Part shown: positions 47,395 through 58,235 of the stretch, piece by piece
Layout of the letters: each line of letters begins with the position of its first letter
Numbering within the stretch: the stretch's first letter is position 1
From: Apodospora peruviana
Lineage: Eukaryota > Ascomycota > Sordariomycetes > Sordariales > Lasiosphaeriaceae
Direction: 5' to 3'
Length of the DNA stretch: 64,000 nucleotides
Assembly (NCBI GenBank): GCA_033439685.1
Contig: JAUEDM010000004.1
Span: forward strand, 2,046,001 to 2,110,000
Notes under the pieces: model-generated
The model's database searches: none
What the model was told of the DNA's origin: nothing
What the model saw: only the letters and a program-made list of their open reading frames with translations
Program-made: the position numbers and the translations under genes

Positions 47395-47489
47395 AGATAA
47401 ATCAAGTCTAAGCAAGTCCAATACGGCCACTTATAAACACCTCGGATAGGGGGCGGGTTGCGAAAAGTAGGCCCGTCGGCAACAGCCGG
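47395..47489 (-). promoter_or_regulatory. Candidate purine/nitrogen control sites upstream of xanA
   Basis: On the + strand, TCGG-N6-CCGG lies at 47476-47489, about 190 nt upstream of the xanA ATG. The CGG-N6-CCG spacing is that of UaY/Ppr1-type zinc-cluster factors; the published UaY consensus ends CCGA, so this copy differs in the outer base. A GATA site AGATAA is at 47395-47400, with further HGATAR sites at 47539-47544 and 47777-47782, as expected for AreA-controlled nitrogen genes. A TATA-like TTATAAAC is at 47431-47438. The assignment is inference from motifs only. Confidence 0.42.
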
Positions 47490-47867
47490 TCGCCGCTGCG
47501 GTGTTAAGGAATGGCGGGTCCCGCCACTCAGCCTGATGAGATAGCGGGTCTCCGACATCGGTTTCCGGCTGCTACTATAGCGGCGGCGCTCCGTTCCGGC
47601 CAGCGCCGAGATCCACTTCACGGTTACGCGGTAGTTACCTATCTCGGGCTCCACCGGCGATGCGGACTTCCAGCACGGAATAGGGGCTTCGGGTTTGGCC
47701 CCCTGCTCAAGAGAGCCCACGTTATTGTACCTACACTAATTACTGTGAGGGAACTGTATCGCGATCGTCCACCGACAGATAAGGCAATTGAACATGGGCA
47801 GAAACCCGAAGTAGACCGAACACTGCCTGCTGCGCCGTTAATACGGTGGACATAACGGAGATTGCCT

Positions 47868-47927
47868 AGGTACCTGATTTCGTACTCCATTGGCAGTTTA
47901 ATGAGTACGCTGATACCTTAGGTACCT
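47868..47927. repeat. Pair of AGGTACCT palindromes
   Basis: Two exact copies of the 8-bp palindrome lie 52 nt apart (47868-47875 and 47920-47927), both extended by CCTAGG or TAGG flanks. They belong to a set of eight copies in the window, all outside coding sequence. Confidence 0.8.
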
Positions 47928-48566
47928 AGGCAAGTCGAGTGCGACATGTTGCATAAACGCTCAACCCATCCTACAACCAGGGCATACATAAGGCAGGTAG
48001 GTAGTGCTCACCGACCATCGAGCCACAGCGGCGGCTGGGAATTCTGGTGGTCTTGGGAAATGATAATCACACCGGATGAACAATGGGTTGCTCGCATTGG
48101 ATACGGGACGTCAGGTTCTAAATGCGAAAGATATGTGAAAATCGAGCAACCCATAAGTTGGCCCGTGCAAGCGACCTTCTCGCCATCTTGTCAGCTTGAC
48201 AGGGTGCCAAGGTTCTATACATAAAGTGTAGACTCTTTGGCGGGTATGGAGTAGGTTACCTACATACCTGTTGGTTACACAGACAACTATGTGACACAAA
48301 ACATATAGGTGGGCGCTCCCCCGGGCATGCTGCATGCAGGTCATATCTGAGGTCGCACGGGTTGGTTTGGGGGCCAAGATTTGGTCGGAAACTCGGAAGT
48401 TGGGGGGCCAAGTCTTGTCGGCGGTAAATCCTGGCAAGGTCGCACAAGGTGCTGTGTAACTCTGGGGAAATGGTTACACAGTACGGATCCGTAATTTCTA
48501 GGAATTTTGAAGTTTCGTGTTTGTTGTTACTCTTCTCTTTTCTTTCTGGTGGATCGTGAGGTATGA

Positions 48567-48593
48567 TTGTTGTTGTTGTTGTTGTTGTTGTTG
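48567..48593 (+). repeat. (TTG)9 microsatellite
   Basis: Nine uninterrupted TTG units in intergenic DNA between xanA and the zinc-cluster gene. Confidence 0.9.
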
Positions 48594-49247
48594 CACGTTC
48601 ATCCCATGTAGTATCTACACTACATTTAGATCTTACCTTCCGGCGGGTAATAACTCTCTTCATGCCCAGAGAAGAACAAGGGGTGGGCAACAAACGAACT
48701 TGTCAGATCTTTAACTCAACGTTTCTAGTCCTTTATTGGCAACCTAACCCCGGCTTGGCTGCTACGCGAACAAGACTTCAGGCTGCAGGCAGCCATAGAC
48801 CAACCGCATGCGCCTTACTGCGCACATACATACCGGTACAACGCTTATTTGCCTGTTGACATGGTAGTGCGAATCGCCGCGAAGACGAGTCCGAACTCGA
48901 AAGACATACCGAGCCCACCATCGGCAAGGATAATGGCTCGAACAAGGGGAATGGCAAGACATGAGCTGGGCCCCCGATGTCAAAGTACTCGGTACTTGAT
49001 TGTGAGAATCTTGTATGATTTATTATGATTGAAATGGACTTCGCTAAATAATAAAACATTGGGTGTATTGCACAGTGTGTGTTGCATAAAATAAAACCAG
49101 GCTATGATATCCGTATCCCATATATCTCAGAGCAAAAGCGAGCCTCGACCCCAAAAGTCCGATCTATCCAACCAGAGTCTTTGACTTATTCCAAACGTCC
49201 CCCCAATCTTGTTTCTTTGATTTCATTGTTTGATTGTTTTTGTCCCG

Positions 49248-50952
49248 TCATGGACTCCCGTAGAGATCTGCCGATGAACATGGTGACGGCTGCCTGTCGT
49301 CGGTATTCCACCGGCAAGGTTGGCGAAGTTTAACCCAACCTTCTATCAGCTTCAACCCGCCACCCGCTTCAGCGTCCCAGACGACAAACTCTACCCTCCT
49401 GTGTGGTATACTCCGCCCGTCTTCCATAACTATGCTCTTGTCACCGCCTGTATTGTAGGGATCCCTGATTCGTATCTCGGCAGGTGGATCGAGTATTGCG
49501 TTGGCCATGACGGCCTCTGTGCTCCGGAAGGTCTCGAGGTCGACGCCGTGCTCGAGCTCGATCAACCGCCAGCCAATGGAAAACATGTGGGTCGAGTCCC
49601 AGAGATTCTCACGGTTGACCGCGAGGCAGGACATGTATTCGAGCGCTCGCAGGCGTGTTTCGAGATGGCGGCACTTGATCAGTACAAAGTAGAGCAGTGG
49701 TAGATAACCCATCTCGAAAATAAACTTGGGTTTGGAGATGTGGTGTGGTAGGTGCCTTTGTGACTCGATGGCCAGACCGGCCAGGTCGATGATTTCGACG
49801 AATGTCGAGATGTACATGTCGTATTTTGTCTCCTCCGGATCCATGCATGCCAGAACCCAGATCCTAGCAACTAGACTCTTCATCTGCAGCATGTAGTAGA
49901 GTCCCTGGGCGTCGAGCGGAGGCGGATGCTGGGCGTTCATGGCAGTGAAGTTGGCGAGCCAGCCATCGAGCAGCAGCACAAGCCTTTGTTGTTCTTCGAC
50001 CAGGGCGGGCGGGATAAGAAGGTCTGGCGTGGGCCCGAATCTGGACGAGACTGATGTCCGGATAAAACGGATGCTCCGGGCAACGAGCATATCGAGGCTG
50101 CTGCGGGAGTCATCGAGGGTGATTGGAGGGACTAGCTTATCGTGGTGAAAGTCGAGCAGGCCCGGGAAGTTGTCGACGTTTCCGCCGAAGAAGAACGGGA
50201 AGATGCTCAGGCGAACGTATATGGGTAAGAGATGTTCCTGCTGCCAGGTCGAGATCTTGTCCCTGGCGCTGTTGAAGATCATGACGCCGTGTCGGCAGTG
50301 GTCGATGGCGGCCTGCTTGTTCTCCTGGAGGATCTCAATGCAGACAAACAGGACGCAGACAAAGAGCACGACAGTCTCGTCGCAGGCCTTTGTCAGCTGC
50401 TGCAGGGCCTGGTTGTAGTGGCCCAGGGCAAACCGGCCCCGCGGGGAGTCGATAAACTCATGGTGGACCTCGCCGAGCTGCTCGTAGATGGTGCTGATGG
50501 CCACGACGGCATGGCGAACGGCAGGGTGCTGGTAGCTCGCCTGAGTGACGAGGCGAGTCCAGAAGTAGTCGTCTGCACAGCCGGCAAAGGAGGGAGCGAC
50601 GACGGCCCGGAAGTAGTCCAGCGCACGGCTCTCCTGGGTGGTGTGCCGGCTGGTGATGGCGGGCACGATGGGTCTCTTGCTCAGCAGCTCGTCCCACGAG
50701 TAGACACCCTGCGGACGTGGTGGATAGCCGTCGCATTTCCGGCCGGTCTTGGTGCAGCGATTGCAAAATGGCTTTGCTTCATCGCACTTGACCTTGCGGA
50801 TTCTGACATGGGTGTTTTGCCTGTCAGTCGAGGTTCCATCTCGTCTTGGAAGTCTCTGCCAATAAAGATGTCTTCCGAGGGACGGAGATGGGGGTAACAT
50901 ACTTGCATGTAAAGCATCCTGTCTTGACCTTTTGCGTGCCCTTCCCCGCCAT
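49248..50952 (-). CDS. Zn2Cys6 transcription factor with a fungal-specific regulatory region
   Basis: Two exons on the minus strand (50952-50903, 50802-49248) give 534 residues. The first exon is needed to complete the zinc cluster: C13-x2-C16-x6-C23-x6-C30-x2-C33-x6-C40 (KTGCFTCKIRKVKCD). The rest looks like the DUF3468 (Fungal_trans_2) fold, with LDYFRAVVAPSFAG, AVRHAVVAISTIYE and a helical C-terminal half. It probably binds DNA in the nucleus as a repressor or activator; the target is unknown. It lies in tandem with xanA, about 2 kb away, but shares no promoter with it, and I have no evidence that it controls xanA. The very C-terminus (after about residue 500) is Arg/Pro/Ser-rich and could reflect a missed last intron. 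Confidence 0.87.
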
Positions 50953-53627
50953 GGTCTAGAACTTGGTCTAGGTCTACTAGTCGCAAGCAAGTCTAGCAAT
51001 ACGATAATGGTGCTAATGTCGGGCTGTTCAGGCTGTCGATGTTGAGGTTTCGGGTGCTGGTGCTGGTGCTGGTGACAGGGTTGATAAGGTAGGTAGTCGG
51101 ATACCTAGTTGGTATTGGTTCGACGGGAGTGGAAGCATGGACCGGCGGCCAGCCGAAGTGGGTTCAGTCCGAGTTTCGAACAGACGAAGAGTGGAAGAAC
51201 AACTTGGACTGATTAGATCTAGATTATATCATGTCGGTCGGCTGGGCGGTGGACTTGTGTCTCCGTATATCTATAATTCCCCATTACCAGGTATCTGTGG
51301 CCAGCTCGCAGACTCGAAGGCGAAGCACTCAGCAATCAACCCCAGGCATGTTAGTTAAGCACTGAAGAGACACTGCCAGAGTCCGTTTCCTTCCAGGGGG
51401 TTTGAATTATTAGAAGCAACGTCAGGGCCTCCAGGGATGTGCATCCTGTCCCGGGCCCCGTCCTGGACTCTTGACAGGCGATGCGAATGCGAGACCCTTG
51501 TACAGTCTTGGCCTGGTGCCGTGGATGCTGCTGTGGGTGGGGTGCAATGTAGTGCTGTGGTCCCAGCTCAGCCCTACTGTTCGAGATTCGTTCAAGACTT
51601 TGGACAATGAGCTAAGTGGGGCAGATGCGATCGGGCCAATCGTGCACCCGGCTCGGCCCATTGCCGGGAAGGCGCGGGCCCAGTCAGACACCCTTGCCGT
51701 CTGTGGGTAGACGCGTCCGCCAGGACCTCGCCGTCCTGCTGGATGGTGAAACGCCAGGCGCTTGAATGCGACTGGTTGGCAGGCATCCATTGGTCGTGTT
51801 AGCGGCCAGAGGCCCAGAATGCTCCAGAATTTTAGGTTGATAAGGTAAGGTAACCACCACCAGAACATCGGGTTGGAATCTGCCTACCAAGCAACCTGGA
51901 AGGTACTCCGTACCTGGGCACGCTTGCTGGAATTTTAGGTACCTGACCAGCTGCTGACCTAGCATGACATCTGGATGTGGTTCGATTACCGTCCCCTGAC
52001 CGTTGCAGACTTGCAGACCTTCCACGGTTTCCATTGTTCTACCGCACACCCGCAGAATCCATGGATCGTCCATCATCCCAAATTTAACGACCATGTTTCC
52101 CGGGCCGGTTACCTACACTACGACTTCGTTTCCACATTTAGCAGAAACCCCAATCCTCCCATCACACTACACTACATCCGGGGACAGACAGTACGTACGC
52201 ATTGCGACACTGCAATTCTAGACGACTGCCTACCCCGTACCGGCGTAATTACTTTGAAAAACGCCTCGTGCTATCACAACCGCCTAGAGGATTCGGCTAT
52301 GCCCTAAGGTACCAGTCATTTGTGGCGCTTCCACCAGAACTAATGCGTGCCGGGATATCATATCCGTCTGAAGTAATCCGTACCAGTAACGCGTACAGAG
52401 AGTATGTTAGCAGACATCCCATTGCGGTAGTCTTGTATCTTTTGGGAATGGGTAGGACCGTAGGTAAACTGCCAGTATGGGCAGAGTAGGATCGATGGAT
52501 TGAACAGGCTGGAAAGATGACTGGTAGAAACTGATTTCAAATCCGTCTGTAAGCTCTCCGTACTTCCCATTATCCCAAGCATCACAAGCTATTAGGATTC
52601 GATGGTACACTCTCACTGTGGCGGTCACCACGGTCCTAATCGCAGTCCAGATGTCTTCTAGTGTGATAGTAATCCAGGCGAGGATCTTTGCATGACCCAA
52701 TGTCGCGACCTTTGCAGAAAAGCATATGAACTGCTAACCCCGTCACAAGTCCCGGATCCCGCTGGATCTACGGAGATATCTAGAGGACGAAATATCGGTT
52801 TTAGGCTGCAGTCCTTATACGGGTTATTACCGATTCTATCCATGTTATCCGTATTTGGTATCCGTACCTCCCTTTACCCTTACAAACGCTTCCAGTTCCT
52901 CTAATGAAGTAAGGTAGGTTGTATGTACGCATCACGCCGCACGGAACGCATTACCTCCGTACTTTCGGTAGTAAGGTCAGGTAGCGCCCTACCCGTCGGT
53001 TTCCACCCGCCCCTCCTTAGGTTCTTACACCCCAGGAAGGACAGGATCTTAGGACGGAGACTTTGACGGAGAGACTTTCTACCGCCACCTCATCCCATGC
53101 GTTAGGTTGTTTCGTTTCCCATCGATCCACGGAACCAGAAACGTAAAAAGGCTAAGGCTTTTTCATATGCAACATGCAGTGGCCGATACTTCGAGGCCCA
53201 CTTGGACAGGCCCCTTTCCGCGTCGAGGCTGCACCAACTCTGCGGCGTGGCCTGTCTTCAAAAGACCGAGGGCTCGCACTTCAGAGAACCGAAAGAAACC
53301 TGCTCCCACTTTCCCCTTTTCCAACACACTACCTGGTACACGGGGTATGCTATACGTGTATACCGCCATCCATGGATATCCGTAACGCACATCGGCACAC
53401 ACTTTCGAACAGCCACCAGCCCTGCCAAGCCCTTCCATGCCCGCCATTTCTATCCAGACCAGTGCGTGCCTGTGTGTCTCGTGAGCCGCTTGGACAAAGC
53501 CAACGGATCTCACGGAGTGCTACCATAGGCACGGTAGCAGCAGACCGTGAGCACCAAGCAGCTGCGCATTGGTCATCACCACACCGGCCCGCCGCTTTTT
53601 GTTCCTCCGATCTTCGATAATGAAAGA

Positions 53628-53628
53628 T

Positions 53629-53662
<34 letters not shown>
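53628..53662. repeat. T21-A14 homopolymer palindrome
   Basis: A run of 21 T is followed directly by 14 A, giving a perfect 14 + 14 inverted repeat without a loop. It lies about 180 nt from the stop codon of the FSH hydrolase gene. It may be a real homopolymer pair or a weak point of the assembly. Confidence 0.85.
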
Positions 53663-53732
53663 GGAAAACTAGGGCACCACCGGTTTTCGCCAATTAGCTG
53701 GCCACCGAACCCGTCTCTATTTCGGGCCCGGG

Positions 53733-53775
53733 CGGACAACACCAGGTCCCCGGACAACACCAGGTCCCCGGACAC
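53733..53775 (+). repeat. 18-bp tandem repeat, about 2.4 copies
   Basis: The unit GGACAACACCAGGTCCCC is repeated twice and then breaks off in GGACACC. It is in the 3' flank of the FSH hydrolase gene and codes for nothing recognisable. Confidence 0.85.
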
Positions 53776-53839
53776 CACCACCAGCCAACACCAAACAGCA
53801 ATCACAAGGCCATCACGTGATACGTCCCATGGACGATTA

Positions 53840-54753
53840 CTATTGCACCTCCTCATCATTGTCAATCTCTCGCTCGAGCTCCTGCAATAATGCGGCGATC
53901 TGCTTCGACACGTCGCTCGACCTGGGGATATCGTGGCCCCCTCCATGGTCGTACATCTTGCGTTTGTCCTTGTCGCAAAAGTGCGCCAGCTGCACGCTGG
54001 CCGGCCACCGCGGGTCCTTGGCGCCGTAGATGTGCAGCGTCGGGATACGGATGCGCACGTCCTGCGGCATGGCGGTGAAGTCGAGCCCGAACACGTCCGA
54101 CTCGTCGGGCATGACGGCCGGGTCGTGCAGCAGGCCGGCCATGTCGTTCCACAGCCCCATTCCGGGCTTGATCTGATCCAGTTTAGCAGCCATGTCCGTC
54201 AGCGCGCCCGCCTTCTGCTTGAGTAGCCTGACCGTCTCGTCGTTGACCTCGTAGGCCCGCTGGGACACGGGCAGTTTGAGGTCTTCTAATACCGGCAGCG
54301 GCAGGCCGCCACATATGAAGATGGCCGCCTTGAAGGGCAGCGGCTCGCCGGGCGTCTCGCGGTAATGGTAGAGCAGGAAGCTGCCTACCAGTGAGCACCC
54401 TTGCGAGAAGCCCACGACGGCATCGTAGGGTCCGTGTTCATCAATGTAGTCGATCAACCACTTGTGTGACCCGCGGATCGAGTTGATGGTCTGCCTGGGC
54501 CACCACGCGTAGTGCCCGGAATCGAACACCACTTTGATACCCGGAGCCGGGGCACAGTCCCATGGCGCGTCCACAAAGTCAAACGAGTAGGATTCCGGGA
54601 GCTTTGACCGGAGAGCCACTGCGTTTAGGAAAGAATGAAAAAAAGGATCAATATGGGTTTGTGTGTGGTCTGCCCTCTGGAAGTGTACTAACCCGTTTGC
54701 GACTTGAGGATAAAGGCGCTTGTCCCCTGACCATGGAGCCCGAGGATTCTCAT
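53840..54753 (-). CDS. FSH-family serine hydrolase (alpha/beta fold)
   Basis: Two exons on the minus strand (54753-54693, 54618-53840) give 279 residues, the usual length of FSH1-type hydrolases. The first exon supplies the opening strand MRILGLHGQGTSAFI. The catalytic triad is visible: Ser92 in GFSQG, Asp222 in GAKDPRWP and His249 in HGGGHDIP. Family markers include FVDAPWDC and a hydrophobic AAIFICGGLPLP strand. Yeast Fsh1-3 and related enzymes are small cytosolic esterases of poorly known substrate, and some relatives (LovG, AfoC type) release polyketides. No polyketide synthase lies nearby, so a general esterase is more likely. Confidence 0.92.
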
Positions 54754-55993
54754 GATTGCCACGATGTAGGTGCCCGTGGGTAAGGATATACCTTTTCTTT
54801 CACCTTTCGACCAGTTGGCAGTCTAATTTTCCTCAGGGGCCGCTAAAGGATGAGCTCGCGTAGGCGGGAGGACGATTTAGGCGCTAATTACCCAATCAAA
54901 CACGCTGCCAATGCGCCGTCTCTCTCTGTCGCTCCTCGAAAGGGCGATATTCCCTCCTCTAGTGCCTTCGAAAGGAATGAGTAAGACGAAACGGGTAAAC
55001 CGCGTCGAAGACAAAACGGCTAGTGGTTGGATACGTGAACGGGATCGCGCCACGATGGGAACCTTACTTCGAAAGTCAACCGCGTCTTGAAGCTTGAAAT
55101 GGGACAGCGGAGAGGTAAGCTATGTAGGTAGGTAACGGCTTCTAGCTTTTGTGACGTTGCTGTTTTTTGCGTTGTTCGGGGTCCGGTTTGGAGAGAGTCC
55201 GGTGCACCTCGGCCAGCCAGCCCGCCACCCAACAGCTGAACAGACGTGCGTCCCCCGCTCGCCGTTGATGAGACGGTTTTTAGAATCTCAGACCGGCTTT
55301 AGGAAACCGATCGCGCCCAAGTCTTTCATCTCACGGTTCTCAGCTGCCAAGGTAGGTATTGGCAAGGAGGGGGCGCAACCGACCCCTTATCACTCACCTA
55401 CGGTAGTTAGTCGCAGTCAGTCTGGCGGTCAGAGCCAATCTGTGCGTTGAATCACTTTACCACGTCAAGTTTGTCTACCTTGTACCCGCAGATAGGGGCT
55501 GTGGGGACTGGAATGGATGGCAGATGGCGGTGTTCACGGGCATAGTGGCAAGCAAACTGATCACTGTTTCCTTTCGCTCGGGATTTATGCACCTGGCGTG
55601 CGAGTGACCAATATAAGAGTAATTGGTATATTTAGTTTTTAGCTTCAACGTAAAATCTACAACCATTCGTGGAATGACAATCTCCTGACCTAACTACCTG
55701 TGTCTAAACCAAACCGCTAATGCAACTTATTTGTTCGTTGATGTTTATACCTTTGGCTTGTCATGATGTACATATGCATCTTTTGAGATTTGACAAGGTG
55801 GAAGGAGAAGTGTGAAAAGGGGTTGAAATGGAAGGGGGGAGGAGGTCCATGGAAAGCCTCAAATACCAACACCTAAACAACAACCGCTTCAATCCTGACC
55901 GCAATAATAAACCTGACTGATCGGTTGCCTTGAAACCTCGTTTCACTCTCTCATCATCCCGCTCAAATAGTCCCTAGCCATATCGCCAAGGTA
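54754..55993. other. Intergenic region between the FSH and RS-rich genes
   Basis: It holds the promoter of the FSH gene and the 3' flank of the RS-rich gene. A short GTAGGTAGGTAA run is at about 55123-55134. No gene is visible on either strand. Confidence 0.5.
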
Positions 55994-56935
55994 CTACCTC
56001 CTCTTCGGCTTGACACCCCCCAACCCAGTCCCGGTTTCGCTCGCCATCCGTCCCATCATGCCACTCTTCCCCTTCGCCACGGCCGCACCTTTGGAAGTAG
56101 CAGGCTTCATGACCATCTTACCGATGGCAAGCTGCGTCATCTGCCGCATCATGGTGTGCCGTACGCCGCCCTTGCGCTTCGGGTGGCGCTGCTCGACGAA
56201 GGTGTCGACGGCGGCGGCGCTCAGCGCGGCGGCGGCCACCTTGGTGCCCTTGGAACCCAGCCAAGGAGAAGGGTCATCCTTGAGCTTCAGCGCGGCGACG
56301 GCGCCGGCTTCAACGGCGCACTGGGCCGCGCGCATCATGATCTCGCTTGACGACCGTTTCTGTTGGCGGTTGCCATCTTCCTCTTCTTTATCCGGTTTTC
56401 TGCCCCTGTCCCGACTGCGGCTGTGCTTATCGTTGTGCTGGAGTGGTTTGGAGCGGCTTGCTGAAGGGGGGTATTTACTGTTGCGTCGGCGACGGTGTCT
56501 GTCGGTTGATGAGGAAGAGGAGCGGGACGAGGATGATGATGATGCAGAAGACGAAGAGGATGGTGATCGGCGGTGTCGTCGGTGGTGGCTCTCTGATGAC
56601 CGAGAGGGACGGTATCTGTGTCGACCACGCTCCTCGTCGTCTCGGGGGTTGTAGTGTTTATGTGCGGCACCGGCGCTGGTGCGGTGATACGAGTCCCGCG
56701 AGGCGTGCCGTGGCCTGTCGTGGCCGTGGCTCACTGACTCTGCTCTGCGCCGCCGGCCGTGGTCGCCGCCGCCGCCGCCGTCGCTATGTTCAGCGGTGGC
56801 CAATGAACGACGACCCCGGCCCCGGCCCCGGTCCCGGAAGTAATCGTCCGGCTCAACCTCGTATGGAGAATATGACCTCCGCGTGGGAGGCGGCGGTAAA
56901 GACGAGCTCACTCGTCGGTAGAGTGGCCTCGGCAT
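55994..56935 (-). CDS. Conserved fungal RS-rich protein of unknown function
   Basis: A single exon of 313 residues. Residues of about 1-200 are extremely rich in Arg, Ser and His, with RS/SR dipeptides and a poly-Ser run (about 120-145), so this part must be disordered. From about residue 205 the sequence becomes ordered and Ala/Gly-rich: AAQCAVEAGAVAALKLKDD, WLGSKGTKVAAAALSAAAVDTF and KRKGGVRHTMMRQMTQLAIG. I recognise this helical, small-residue-rich C-terminal part from hypothetical proteins of other filamentous fungi but know no function. The RS part resembles splicing-factor tails, which suggests a nuclear location, but there is no RNA-binding domain. The start is the first ATG in the frame. 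Confidence 0.75.
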   Translation of the reverse strand: MPRPLYRRVSSSLPPPPTRRSYSPYEVEPDDYFRDRGRGRGRRSLATAEHSDGGGGGDHGRRRRAESVSHGHDRPRHASRDSYHRTSAGAAHKHYNPRDDEERGRHRYRPSRSSESHHRRHRRSPSSSSSASSSSSSRSSSSSTDRHRRRRNSKYPPSASRSKPLQHNDKHSRSRDRGRKPDKEEEDGNRQQKRSSSEIMMRAAQCAVEAGAVAALKLKDDPSPWLGSKGTKVAAAALSAAAVDTFVEQRHPKRKGGVRHTMMRQMTQLAIGKMVMKPATSKGAAVAKGKSGMMGRMASETGTGLGGVKPKRR

Positions 56936-58235
56936 GATATTTTCCGACTAACACTTGGCCTACTTGAGAGTGGGATATTTTGTGTATGTATCCGAGAGCT
57001 TTGAAAGCAGCGGATTGGAACAAAGGAACAAGAAGAATCAAGATTCAGGGTCGAAGACCTACTGCAACACTATAGATGAAGTAGAAGGTGATCGACAGAA
57101 GGAGGTCTTGAGAATAGGTGAGAAAAGGTCTAGATCGTCCAGAATGATCGTATATGCCTTGTATAAATCCTAGCCAAGAAAACCAAGGCGGGTGGTGTGG
57201 GCATCAAGATTGCTTAATAGTAAATTCAGGGTCTAATTCTTCTTCTGGCTGCCACGCCGGGAGTTCCTATCCCAGAAACGAAGGGTCTCTTGTCAACCGA
57301 TTGACCGACCTTCCAAGAGAAGCTGATTTGTCCCATTGGCAGCCAGAAAGCAAACTTGGCATCATCCCATATCTGCGGGTATCGTAAGTCGTCGTCGTAG
57401 CCGTTTGGGGAGATTTCTGTTTTGGGCCGCCGTGTTGAACAGAGACTCGTCACCGGGGCGTCGATCCCCTCATGGCCATTGGTCCATCCGACAGCTTCTC
57501 CGTCCGCACTGCATAAAGGGTCTGGCCCAAGCGACTGACATCATTGTGCATAAATCCCTTCGTCCCTCGTTCAAGTTGTTCCATAGAGGCAACTCGATCG
57601 GGAGCAAAAAGCGGACGAGGATGTCTTGGATTTCGGTACTTGTCTCCGGAAGGAATATCCCTATATTTTCTGTTTGATATTACATACCCCTCTGGAGACT
57701 TCTTTACTTACACCGTAACTTTGACATCACCGTACCGCGCCGTGCTGTAAGCTCTGTCCTCCCGTGTCGGGACGGGACAGCCCGACCACGCCGACCTCTT
57801 TTCTTGTGGGCTTGGAACGTGAGTTGCTGCGATGATTTTGACGTCAGTAATCGACTTTGTTGGATCGCCGACGAGACTCACGATCGTCATCCCTTTTATG
57901 TGAACCCCTCTTTGCCTAAGGTACCTCAGGTGTCCATCCAAACAGCTGGTGTCTGTCTCGCATATCTGCATAGGTACCTAATTAAATCATACTCCCTAGA
58001 TCTCTCCTTGCGATGCTCACATGATCAGTTATTGATGTGGCGAAACCCTCCAAGAGTAAATAAGCTTTCTTCTTCGGTAGCTAGGTAGGTACCTACCAAG
58101 TAGGCAAGAAACCTGATGCGAGGTATCACAATGGGGTTCCCGTCTCGCAACACCCTCATCATCCACAACTTAATCGTCAACCAGGCACTTTGCCTGCCAC
58201 CAAACCCATCATCCCGTGTCCATCAAATAACCAGA
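56936..58235. other. Intergenic region with clustered AGGTACCT palindromes
   Basis: About 1.3 kb upstream of the RS-rich gene and downstream of the membrane-protein gene. It holds three of the window's eight AGGTACCT palindromes between 57919 and 58094. No gene is visible. Confidence 0.5.
57919..58094. repeat. Cluster of three AGGTACCT palindromes
   Basis: Exact copies at 57919-57926, 57972-57979 and 58087-58094. The last is embedded in the longer palindrome GGTAGGTACCTACC. Confidence 0.8.

Larger units (their letters stand above)
47285..49247. promoter_or_regulatory. Intergenic region upstream of xanA
   Basis: About 2 kb. The first about 500 nt are the xanA promoter; the far end is the 3' flank of the next zinc-cluster gene. 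It contains two AGGTACCT palindromes (47868-47875 and 47920-47927) and a (TTG)9 microsatellite at 48567-48593. No gene is visible. Confidence 0.5.
50953..53839. other. Long gene-free region
   Basis: About 2.9 kb. The part next to 50953 is the promoter of the zinc-cluster gene and includes a GGTGCT tract at about 51054-51073. From about 51840 to 53000 the sequence is rich in short TACC/GGTA words and TCCGTA repeats, with an AGGTACCT palindrome at 51937-51944, and has the look of long-decayed DNA. The end contains an 18-bp tandem repeat and a T/A homopolymer pair (separate entries). No open frame resembles a protein family I know. Confidence 0.5.

Noticed and set aside
50232..50897. 221-codon plus-strand frame opposite the zinc-cluster gene
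   Set aside because: Antisense to a gene supported by its six-cysteine motif; no independent features.
45987..54753. A secondary-metabolite cluster formed by a TauD-fold enzyme, a Zn2Cys6 factor and an FSH hydrolase
   Set aside because: There is no polyketide, peptide or terpene synthase or transporter, the TauD enzyme is XanA by its active-site residues, and gaps of 2-3 kb separate the genes.
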